Shown: piece after piece, positions 11,166 to 20,247 of the stretch
How the letters are laid out: every line of letters begins with the position of its first letter
Position numbering within the stretch: the stretch's first letter is position 1
From: Bugula neritina
Lineage: Eukaryota > Bryozoa > Gymnolaemata > Cheilostomatida > Bugulidae
DNA length: 64,000 nucleotides
Reading direction: 5' to 3'
Assembly: GCA_964035545.1 (NCBI GenBank)
Contig: OZ037767.1
Coordinates: 19,167,628-19,231,627 of the forward strand
Position numbers and translations under genes: made by a program
Notes under the pieces: generated by a model
Seen by the model: only the letters and a program-made list of their open reading frames with translations
The model's database searches: none
What the model was told of the DNA's origin: nothing

Positions 11166-13521
11166 ATGGCACGGATTTGGGTGCTTGGTTTGTTAAGCAT
11201 GGTTTTTCTCACTGGTAAGAATATGTACATTTTTACAGCGCAACTAGTTGCATACTAGAATGCATCATATTCATTACTTCTTGTTTGTTATCATTTTATG
11301 GCAATGTTTTAAATGTGGTTATGCTTTGCTTCAATGCAGTGTTTAGCATCAAATTGCTGTTAATATTTAAACTTAGATGCTGCCCCTGGTAATGTAACAT
11401 TCAGCAGCAGATACTTAGGCTGTTACAAAGACGGCTGGTCGAGAACTTTAGACGGTCTTTACTCAAGAACTGCTGACAGCGTTACTCTTTGTACTTCCTT
11501 CTGCTATGAAAATGGTAAAGATTCTAACAATTTAGGCATTTTTCTACAGAAATAGTAAATAATTAAATATTATTTGCAAAATATCACTATGCAAGCTCAA
11601 AAAACTTTGATGCATCTTAGACACCTGCATGAAATAGAATATGGTCAATATGAAAGTTATGGAAATTATTGCTTATAGTGAGTGAAATCTAGTTAGATCT
11701 TCTAGCATTTTTTTTTTACTTATAAGATACATTAGAAGTATCAAACACTATAGAAATTATGAACTATAAAACATTTCTGATAATGCAGAAAACTTTTTAT
11801 ATTTGTTTGTTTTGGGCAATAATAAAATAAACACACTTCCTAAAATTTGTTTCTGACAATCTAAGCTAGCAACCTCACAATGAGGAGATGCAACAATTCA
11901 AGAGGACCACCTGGCGCAGCCATGACACCTCAACATAAAAGGAGGTTGAGGATGACATAAAAACTATAAATTATGGCTAAAGTTAATTTCGCTTTTTAGC
12001 ACAGCATAATAATTATGAGAATATATAAAAACATGCAGAAATGTTTTTGCTGTTTGCAATTTCTACAGATCCTTAATTTTAGCAAAATTTTTAAATGCCT
12101 AATTTGTCTTATTATAGGAAGCAAAATAAAATGTGGTCTTTGAATTGACGTGTTGCTTTAATTTAAATAAAATTTGATTTTTGAGACGTCTTTGAAAATT
12201 AGTTTAAAGAACTGTTTACAAAAGTACTTTTATATGAGATTGTTAATATATAAGTTGCTCGGAGAGTCTTGTTATACTCATTTCAGTTGCATGAACACAT
12301 GCTCATTGAAACACTTTGTCTGCTTTGAAAGTCATTTGAGTATTCTCTTGTGTTCCTCTTTCTACATTACATATATTGTGGTTATATAACACTGTGCTGT
12401 AGTAAGTATATACTAGTAACAGGTTCCATATGATTTAAGCAGCTTGTAATGTAAATGGAATTTAACAAATCGCAGATCAATGAGTTATAACTATAGCTTA
12501 TAATCTTCTTTCTTTCATCTTTCTCAAGGATTCAGATATGCTGGCTCAGAGCATATGAATGAATGTTTCTGTGGTAATGATGGTCTTGAGAAGAATGGTG
12601 GACCCGCTCTTGAAGAGACCTGCAACACTCCGTGTCGAGGCGACCCAACTCAGACGTGTGGCGGAGAATATAGACTTTCAGTCTACGAGTTGTCACCGCT
12701 AACAAAAAGTAAGTGTAGCAGGAATAAGCCAATGGGAAGTGGGTATGATGGTTGTGAACCAATAAAATACAAGTTTAATAGAAATGAATCAAGGAAAAGC
12801 AACTTGAGTAGAATTGAGCCGATAAGAAAATTGAATGAGTTTTATGATGCACATGTACTGAAGAGATTTAACTTTAAATAAACGACAACAGTACAACATG
12901 CCTAATATTTCTAAAAAGATGCTTTGTTGTAAAACTTTGTGCGGAATGTAATTATTCGCCAAATTGTATTTCTAGTTTTGAAACCAATTTCTAAATATCC
13001 TCGCCTTTTAGGAATCAACAAAGAATATAGATATTTAATACAGTGTAGCTAGGCATATGAAGGGTTTCCAGGATACAATAGTTCAAGCAGAATATACAGA
13101 ATTCACAGCTGTATGTAGAGTTAGATGCTCTTTTGTTTGTAAGAGAAGAGAATTTGACACTTTATAGTATAGGAATATGTTTGAAAATACCTCAAGCAGC
13201 TTCTTTTTCTATTTAATGAGCAGCTAAATTACTAACAAATTTAGGATATGCATTTTCAATTTACAACTTATTACAGGGACAGAGGAAGTCTTTGTTTTTT
13301 TGGAGGGAGATATTAGCAACTTGAAGGTGATGTCTACTGGACAAAATCAGACTCAAGAGCAATGCATCTTTGCCTGTCTCAATAACATCTTCTGTGAAGG
13401 ATATACTTATGACAGAGCTGATGGCACATGCAAGCACTTTGAGAGAACCTGCTCTTCAGCTTCTATAAATATGACACAAGTCTATCTTGTGAAGTCGAAA
13501 TTCAGCCAGAATTATTGCTAA
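11166..13521 (+). CDS. WSC-PAN secreted protein, gene A
   Basis: Exons 11166-11214, 11377-11514, 12529-12708 and 13277-13521 join to 203 aa; all three introns are phase 1. Exon 1 encodes the signal peptide (MARIWVLGLLSMVFLTG). Exons 2-3 make one WSC domain: YLGCYKDG at its start, CTSFCYENG at the exon junction, then ECFCGN, CRGD and QTCGG, eight cysteines in all. Exon 4 encodes a six-cysteine PAN/Apple-like module (EQCIFACLNNIFCEGYTYD, GTCKH, RTCS, NYC) ending directly at the stop. WSC domains bind fungal or algal-type polysaccharides and PAN/Apple domains bind protein or sugar ligands, so an exported lectin-like or matrix role is inferred. No membrane anchor is seen. Phase-1 exon borders make each module freely shuffleable. 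Confidence 0.85.
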
Positions 13522-14149
13522 AAAATAATTAAAAAGCTGATTGGTATACAAAACAGCTTCATCTAAATTCTACAATTGATATATGACATATTGCATAAAA
13601 TCTTCTTGGAGTTTTATAGACATTGTAAACTAGGGTTCTCCCTAGAGCAAGTCTATGGTGAACATACGGATACACATTTTATACAAATTTGGTGTCATAT
13701 AAGTAGCTCAATAATTTTAGTGACTCATCTATAATGTTGTAAGTGGAGTTGTCAATACTTTTTTGTTACAAACAAATCAATTGATGGATTAAATCACATT
13801 CATTGTTCCCAATAGTTAATCTTTCTATGGGCCGAAATTATGTCAACAGGACTTAGGCCTACTATAACTTATTACAGCAACGCCTCTTTCTCTTTTGGAC
13901 TGTTTGATATTTTTCAGCATAGAATCTTTTGCCAAATGATTTCCAGCTTCTCAAACAATTTGAAAGAAATTTGTTTTTGTGTAGGAAGTAATATATTTAG
14001 CAATTATAATTAAAATATTTCTAGCTCAGTAGAATATTACAATATTTGAAACTGTTATTTTTTTCCTTTTCTAAAACAACTTTAAAAGTAATGTACCCGT
14101 TGTCAACAAAAAGTTAAACAAATCACCAATTAGCCACAAATGTACATCT
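13522..14149. other. Downstream spacer of gene A, no gene
   Basis: Contains the motif GGGTTCTCCCTAGAGCAAG, which recurs after the last exon of nearly every family member. It is a marker of the duplicated block, not a gene. Confidence 0.6.
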
Positions 14150-14860
14150 AATTTGCAGTGTAGCTATGCACACAAAAGGTGTCTATGGTATACAATATTT
14201 TCATCAAAATAATATACAGAATTCACAACTGTTTTATGTATAGGGCTAGAATAAGTTCTTTGTCTGTGAGGGAGACAATTTTGAAATTTTACTGCTATTG
14301 TAGGCATTTGTTTGAATCCGTGGTCTAGGGGGTTAGAGCATTTGCCTAGTAAACAAAAGGTCATGGGCAATTGGTAATGTTAGGAAAAGCATCCAGTCAT
14401 AATTGCTCCTGTGCCTCATTTAAATAAGTCCTTAGCCCGCTTTAACAAAAACTCTTTTCATCAGGAGTTTCTTAGAGAGATAGCGGTTATAAACTTGCGT
14501 GAGTTATAGGTATTTGTTTGAAAACACCTAAAACAGTTTTTCATTCTATTAAATGAACAGCTCTTACTATCAATAATTTTCGATAGCAATTTCAATCTAC
14601 AATCCATCACAGAGGCAGAGAAAGTCGATATGTTTTGGAAAAATATATTAGCAACTTGAAGGTGATGTCTACTGGACAAAATCAGACTCAAGAGCAATGC
14701 ACCTTTGCCTGTCTCAATAACGTTTTTTGTAAAGGATATATTTGTGACAGGGCTGATGGCACATGCAGGCACCTTTAGAAAACCTGCTCCTCAGTTTCTA
14801 TAACTATGACACAAGTCTATATCTTGTGAAGGCACAATTCACACACAATTATACTGCGCA
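14150..14860 (+). pseudogene. Broken duplicate of WSC-PAN intron 3 and exon 4
   Basis: This repeats the end of gene A's third intron plus its last exon. The exon-like part runs from about 14613, after an AG. The PAN-like reading frame is recognisable (QNQTQEQCTFACLNN) but is stopped by TAG at the GTCRHL position, and a 2-base insertion in CTATATCTTG breaks the frame again. No WSC exons precede it, so it is a partial tandem duplication. Its intron carries a SINE. Confidence 0.8.
14317..14508 (+). mobile_element. tRNA-derived SINE (copy 1)
   Basis: The 192-bp unit starts with an A-box-like TGGTCTAGGGGG head, and its tail ends near GCGTGAGTTATA. It is flanked by a near-perfect 14-bp duplication beginning GGCATTTGTTTGAA (14303-14316) and GGTATTTGTTTGAA (14509-14522). 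The better-preserved copy at 31707-31914 has the complete B box. Confidence 0.8.
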
Positions 14861-15767
14861 AAATTATTAGAAGCTGATTAGTACACATTATATAAGCATC
14901 TTTATAATTGATATATAATTAGCTACTGCAAGAAGTATTTGTTATTTTGGAGTTGTGTATCTACATATTTATAGATACGTTTGACCAGGGTTCTTCCTAA
15001 AGCAAGCTTTCATCGAACGTGAACACATATTTTACAACTTATGGTTGTATAGTTTTACTATAATTAGAGTTGTCAACACCTGTCTGTTATATAAGCAAAT
15101 CATTAAATGAATAAACTTAACTTTTTTAAACTTAATAGTTAAGTAACATGTCTAAATTATATTTACTATAGCTTATTGTCACACAACTTCTTTCTGGTGC
15201 TCTCTGGCTATAGCAAGAAAATGGTTACATAATCACATCTGCACTGCAGATGCGTCTGAACTGCACACAATGCAGCAAACAAATACTCTTGTCTGTCAGT
15301 TAAAAATAATTGTTTTTAAGGGAGATTGCATTCATAGCGAGAAACTTCACTGTAAATTCAGAAGTTTTAATTTGTGTGTTTTATGTTCATATTGATTGTT
15401 ATTTGTCTGGGTTATTTTGATGGTATAAATATATTATTTCAACAACTACACCTTTGACAAATTTATATTGATCTATAATTTCAATTACAATGACATATAA
15501 TATGTTATGTAAAAGAATAAAATAATTTCAATAAAAAATTCTCTAAACGGTAGAAATATGAACAGTTTTTATTTATATGTATTGGACTGGTGGATGCAAA
15601 AAACTGTTAGTCAAGGGATCAGTATAAAATATAAGTGAGAAGAAGCTTAAAGCCTTGCATCTATGACTGTTTCAATTATTTAGTTCGCCATCAATTGCAG
15701 CCGCTCTTATGAACCATAGCCTTAGTTACAGCTACGTTCAGCTATAAAATTGCTATTCTGGTTGCTA
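14861..15767. other. Block spacer, no gene
   Basis: Sequence shared with the region after gene B (about 34.9-35.6 kb), including CAACTACACCTTTGACAAA and the stretch containing ATTGCAGCCGC. No ORF of note. Confidence 0.6.
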
Positions 15768-16035
15768 CAGGGTTGGGGTAATTGTAATTTGTAATTGTAA
15801 TTGGCTGTAATTAATTACATTTTTTTAAGTAATTGAATGTAATTTGTAATTGAGGTTTAAAAATGTAATTGTAATTGTAATTGTAATTAATTACATATCT
15901 AATGTAATTGATTTTTACAATTACTTTATAATTACATGTCAATTACTTCAAACTTTTAAATCTTAAAAACTCCTTCTTTTTCTACAATGCCTACTGTTAA
16001 ATAACAAGTTCAGATAGTTTGGTCAATATAGCATA

Positions 16036-16675
16036 GGGTCATTCCATGCTAACTCACCGAATTGCCCGCGTCTATTTGCGTCTCCGATTTTGTTCATGTT
16101 TACACCAAATAGACCTACACATGCCTCAAGTACTCTTCTACAGTATTTCTGACCTGACACAAATTTCTTTTGAGAACTGACTACTTTTGTAGACAAAAGT
16201 TGAGAAACATTTTGAAGAAAATTTGTGATTTCTACTCTTAGACTAATCTATAAACGTCTATATCTCAATCATTTTTCTAGACTGAGCTTTAAAATTTGCT
16301 GTGTGATTTGACAATACCTATCAATTTGCACTAGTAGCAACACATACTACAGAATACTTTGTGTGCATATATGCAAAGTCATTGAATATGAACAAATCTT
16401 TGTAAATTTTGAAAAATTTTAAATACTCGCCTAATCAAATTTTAAATTACTTATAAATTGGTCTAAAAGTATAAATCACAAATTTTCCTCCAAATATTTT
16501 CCAACCTTTGTTCACCAAAGTAGTAATTTCTCAAAATGTTTTTGTGTCCGGCCAGAAATATTCACGAATGGTAATCTGAACATGTGTAGGTTCATTTAGT
16601 GTAAATATGAGCAAAATCTGAGACACAAAGACGTGGGACCCCTTGAAAGTTGGTTGATTTGGTATGGAATGACCC
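16036..16675. mobile_element. TA-type foldback MITE inside the hAT MITE
   Basis: A 640-bp element with ends GGGTCATTCCATGCTAACTC and the inverse TATGGAATGACCC, bordered by TA on each side (16034-16035, 16676-16677). The two halves are imperfect inverse copies over most of their length; for example TTTACACCAAATAGACCTAC matches the inverse on the right half. TA duplications suggest a Tc1/mariner-type mobiliser. No ORF. Confidence 0.8.
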
Positions 16676-16736
16676 TATAGTATCACTGTAGAAAATAAAA
16701 GAGGTTCACCACTGTCAACACTGCCCCTGGTAGTTA

Positions 16737-17148
16737 TGTTGTGATTTTGTGGATTATCAGAATAGACTAGTAGTCTGCATGCCAGTTATTGTGATGGAAA
16801 TAAAGAGTCTTGATTCAAATGAATATATGAGTATTTATTTCTTCTGACTGTTTCGAGCTCCAGTATAAGAATGAATTGCTTTGGAAAAACTTCGTACTTA
16901 TATAGGGGGAAATTCCCGCCACTTAATGAGGGACCGAAACTCGTGCGAACGTCGGAGTTCCGCCGACCGACATCGGAGGAAGACCTGCCCGATCTCGGGC
17001 AGGCCCCTCCGATATCGCGTCTTCGGGCTCCGACCTCGCACGAGTCTTGGCTTACATATAATAATAATAACAAAAAAAAGAACGTGCGCAAGGGAATATA
17101 ACTCTAAAATAAAACAAGGACATGGTATATTTGTGCGAATCTACAACA
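16737..17148 (-). repeat. 3' LTR of gypsy element
   Basis: 412 bp, TGTTGT...ACAACA ends. It carries the single base (C at 16971) that differs from the other LTR; this base falls in the arm of the large hairpin described in the 5' LTR and would unpair one position. AATAAA-type signals are present on the minus strand. Confidence 0.95.
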
Positions 17149-17162
17149 CACACCCCCTATTG
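17149..17162 (-). promoter_or_regulatory. Probable polypurine tract of gypsy element
   Basis: Immediately before the 3' LTR the minus strand reads ATAGGGGGTGTG, a purine-rich run in the position where plus-strand DNA synthesis is primed. It is interrupted by two T residues, so the exact primer is uncertain. Confidence 0.6.
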
Positions 17163-17315
17163 GAAAGCATCTCTTTCCGATACAAAAAAAAACAAATATA
17201 TAATACAAATAAAACAATATCTAGGGTTGCACAAGTTTACAAGGAGAATTAAGAAAATATAAATGTAGTAAAGGTTTGAGCAGGCTGATTGTCAGGAGTA
17301 AGGGTAGAGTAGCCT

Positions 17316-18317
17316 TCAGTTGCGACGGTCACCTCTGCGGCCCTCGAGCCTGTCCAGGCGGCGGCGAACAGCGTGGATGTCATCTTCCAGCCGGCGTACC
17401 TGCCGGCGCAGCCGGAGAACCTCCGTCTCATGGGGGCATCGTGCTGGCACTGCTGGGGTAGGGGTGGAACCCTGAGTCCTAGGGTCCTGGCGCCTCCGCC
17501 TCTTGTGGCTGGCTATCTGCTGGGTATTCCCGTCGACCCTAGCCAACACAACCCGGAGAGGTCGGGTGACAGCTGGCTGGGCCGCGGGTGGTGCCTCGTC
17601 GTCGGTAGCATCTTGTGATGGGCGGCATGCCGGAAATCCCTGGGCGAGTGTTGCCCGTTTATGGGGGTCGCCGATGTGAGGGAGAATCAAGTCCCGAAAT
17701 TCGGGAAATGTCGCCTCGTCGACCACAAACACCTGGCCCGTGTGGCAGCGGGCTATGCGCTGATGCCTCAGCACATAATCTCTCTGAAAAGAGAATTCGC
17801 CACACGGGCAGAAGACGTTGGCATAGTGTTGGGGCACGTGCACCCGCAGTCGCCTGGTCGTAGTAAATTTCTTACTACACTGGCGGCACTTGCGGTTGCC
17901 GGCCTCTCCGCAGTCCTGCTCTATCCTGGCACGGGTCTCTGCCGTGGTCCAGTGTAGGCGCTCTGTCAAGATGTGGGGGAGAGCTAGCTGTTGGTAAGGA
18001 GGCTCGTCCTTCAACTGGGGGCCCTCACCGGACGGGAAACCGTCGGCTGGAGGGGGGGGTATCTGCTTCCGGCTGGTTGGTGAGCGTAGGCTCTGGTGCT
18101 GGATCCTCAGGCGGGCTGGTAACAGCCGGGTCGGGAACTGTGGGTGCCGGGGAGTCGATACGACTCGACCCGACCTCCTCACATTCCATGGCTTCTGCAA
18201 CAGAAAACAGAGAGCTTGGTGACCTGGCCGTAGGAGTGCCGAATTTCGGCATCTCCTTGTAAGGCACTCTTTGACACATGGGTAGGTCAGGTGATAGCCG
18301 AAGAGACACCCGTCCAA
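17316..18317 (-). CDS. Gypsy extra ORF: C2H2 finger plus coiled coil
   Basis: A 333-codon frame after pol, overlapping the end of the integrase frame by 293 bases in a different register. Residues 144-164 form a canonical C2H2 finger (CRQC, then twelve residues, then HVPQH). Residues 170-192 resemble a second, irregular finger (CPC...H...CH). The C-terminus (about 295-330) is a charged heptad-like coiled coil (VLRLRRQVRRLEDDIHAVRR). The first 90 codons overlap the proline-rich pol tail and may not be translated from their own ATG. A run of eight C residues in the overlap is where one base of slippage would join the two frames. The role is unknown; a nucleic-acid-binding or targeting accessory protein is inferred. 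Confidence 0.7.
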   Translation of the reverse strand: MDGCLFGYHLTYPCVKECLTRRCRNSALLRPGHQALCFLLQKPWNVRRSGRVVSTPRHPQFPTRLLPARLRIQHQSLRSPTSRKQIPPPPADGFPSGEGPQLKDEPPYQQLALPHILTERLHWTTAETRARIEQDCGEAGNRKCRQCSKKFTTTRRLRVHVPQHYANVFCPCGEFSFQRDYVLRHQRIARCHTGQVFVVDEATFPEFRDLILPHIGDPHKRATLAQGFPACRPSQDATDDEAPPAAQPAVTRPLRVVLARVDGNTQQIASHKRRRRQDPRTQGSTPTPAVPARCPHETEVLRLRRQVRRLEDDIHAVRRRLDRLEGRRGDRRN

Positions 18318-20136
18318 CCTCCTGGTCTAGCAGGTAGTCGTGGACTGGGGACTCTTCTACATCGTCCTGACCTTTGTGATCAAAGAACAGCTCATTTTCC
18401 CACTGATAGTCGGGTGAAAATGAGTCTAGAGAGCTACTACACTCCGTGAATGGAGGTTCTAGTAAGCTAGAAATACCTGATATCGTAGCGAGTTGGGTCT
18501 GATTAACTGTCACGGGCTCCATATCTGTCAAACTTTTCAAATTGAATTTAAAATAGCGTGCTGTATTGTTCAAAGTTGAAGTGCAAATGGCCGAGTTTTG
18601 ATTTTTAATTTTAAAACTCGTGCGATCGCCGATCACGTGACTGGTCAAGTGGTCAATTAAATCAGACAACTCCGGGTGTCGGGCTGCCTCCGAATTTCGG
18701 TCCTGATTTTCTTGGGTAGTCAGTGTATTTATGGTTGTTCTGAGGTGACAGTCTGAATTCGAGTCTGGTTGAGGGTAATGAATCGAAGGGTGAAGTTCAG
18801 CCATGTATCCCACGTGATAATCAGCCAAGTAACCCGGTGGTTTCTTGTCCCTTCTCCCTCTCCCTAGTGTGAGGGTGGTAGGGTTGCTCGGTTGATGTGG
18901 GGTGTTTGGTGGACTTGGAATATCGTCTGGGACAGGCGTCGGTGGCAAAGGAAGGTCCTCTGGGGCCGGTGTTAGCGAAGTGGGGGTCTCTGGTTGGCTG
19001 GTCTGACTGGGTAAATCAGGGGTGTGTAGAGTGGGTGGCAGGCTCCGTGGGGGGGCGTCGGAGGTGTCTTGGACTTCCCTGGGGTCGCGAACTATTATTT
19101 CCCATTCTCGGGGTTGATTCATCCTCCCACCGGAGATGGGCTGTCGTGCTGGTTCCAGCAGTGGTGGTGCCTGTCCCGCGGCTTCCGGGCTTCCGTGGTA
19201 AGGTTTCAACCGCTGCTCGTTTTGAACAGATATCTGTCCTGAGCGTTCCACACGATATGTATAGTTTGGTAAAACCTCTACCACGCAGTAGGGCCCGACG
19301 AACTTAGGCTGTAATTTAGCCGATTGTCCGCGCCGCCTGCGGTAGCTGACCATCCACACCCAGTCCCCTTCGCGATACAGAGGCGGTTCCTCGGAATCTT
19401 CTGTTCGTACCAGCCACTGTTTTTCTCTCAGTGCGTCATGAGCTTTCTTCATGATTTCGACTAACCTTCCCACGTACTCATGTACTGGGAATTCTGGGTT
19501 GGGAATGTGATACGCGAGGTGCTCTGGTACCCTGGTTTCTCGGCCCAACATCATCAGATTCGGTGTTTCCTGTGTGCTGGAGTGGGGGGTGCTTCGATAT
19601 GCTCGCATAATCTGTGGTAGCATGACGTCCCACTCCTCCTGACTCCTTCCCAACAAGAGGCTCCGGAGAGCATCACCCAACATCCAGTTGTTTCTTTCAA
19701 CCACCCCATTTCCTTGGGGGTGATACGGGGTGGTCCGGCTCTGGTTCACCCCCCATACTTGGCAGAGGTCCTTCATTAGTTGTGATTGGAATTGAGCGCC
19801 CTGGTCGGTGTGTATCTGTTCCGGTAGGCCGAAGTAACAGAACACATGCTGGTCCAGGACTCGGGCTACTGTGGGTGCCGATGCGTCGGGAATAGCCAGG
19901 GCATCCGCCCATCGTGTGAAGTGGTCTGTAAGGACCAAGATCCAGGAGTTTCCCCTTTCGGTCGTGGGCATGGGTCCCACGAGATCTACCGCCACGACCT
20001 GCCAAGGCCGGCCGGCGTATAGCCGGCGCCGACCCGTGGTTTCGGTGGGGCGCCCGTGTTTGCTAGCCTGACAGACTTCACAGTGCCGAATTCTCAGTCG
20101 CACATCCCTGGTCATCCCGGGCCAATACCATCGCAT
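18025..20136 (-). CDS. Gypsy integrase segment of pol
   Basis: The frame is open from 20247 just after the pol stop; the first ATG is at 20136 (703 codons). The N-terminal zinc-binding HHCC module straddles that ATG, with its histidines upstream and HCEVC at about residues 18-22, so translation from 20136 would lose half of it. The DDE core is complete: D51 (VAVDLVGP), D111 (HTDQGAQF) and E147 (VVERNN), with 35 residues between the last two. A GPY/F module follows (KFVGPYCVVEVLPN, about 278-295). The remaining 400 or so residues are a Pro/Ser/Thr-rich tail of unknown function. It catalyses insertion of the element's DNA into the genome. Confidence 0.9.
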   Translation of the reverse strand: MRWYWPGMTRDVRLRIRHCEVCQASKHGRPTETTGRRRLYAGRPWQVVAVDLVGPMPTTERGNSWILVLTDHFTRWADALAIPDASAPTVARVLDQHVFCYFGLPEQIHTDQGAQFQSQLMKDLCQVWGVNQSRTTPYHPQGNGVVERNNWMLGDALRSLLLGRSQEEWDVMLPQIMRAYRSTPHSSTQETPNLMMLGRETRVPEHLAYHIPNPEFPVHEYVGRLVEIMKKAHDALREKQWLVRTEDSEEPPLYREGDWVWMVSYRRRRGQSAKLQPKFVGPYCVVEVLPNYTYRVERSGQISVQNEQRLKPYHGSPEAAGQAPPLLEPARQPISGGRMNQPREWEIIVRDPREVQDTSDAPPRSLPPTLHTPDLPSQTSQPETPTSLTPAPEDLPLPPTPVPDDIPSPPNTPHQPSNPTTLTLGRGRRDKKPPGYLADYHVGYMAELHPSIHYPQPDSNSDCHLRTTINTLTTQENQDRNSEAARHPELSDLIDHLTSHVIGDRTSFKIKNQNSAICTSTLNNTARYFKFNLKSLTDMEPVTVNQTQLATISGISSLLEPPFTECSSSLDSFSPDYQWENELFFDHKGQDDVEESPVHDYLLDQEVGRVSLRLSPDLPMCQRVPYKEMPKFGTPTARSPSSLFSVAEAMECEEVGSSRIDSPAPTVPDPAVTSPPEDPAPEPTLTNQPEADTPPSSRRFPVR

Positions 20137-20247
20137 CTGCAGGCATCTGATGACCCGACTGGCTCCCGCATGGGCCTGTTTGTGGGTGTCCCAGATGATT
20201 TCCCGACGGAGAGCGCGTGGGCATACGACGCGATCCCTCTCCTGTTG

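Noticed and set aside
16786-17252. ORFs within the gypsy LTRs
   Set aside because: They occur identically in both LTRs, overlap the hairpin and have no protein family features.
17316-18317. Extra gypsy ORF as an envelope gene
   Set aside because: It has zinc-finger and coiled-coil features but no signal peptide, membrane helix or cleavage-site pattern.
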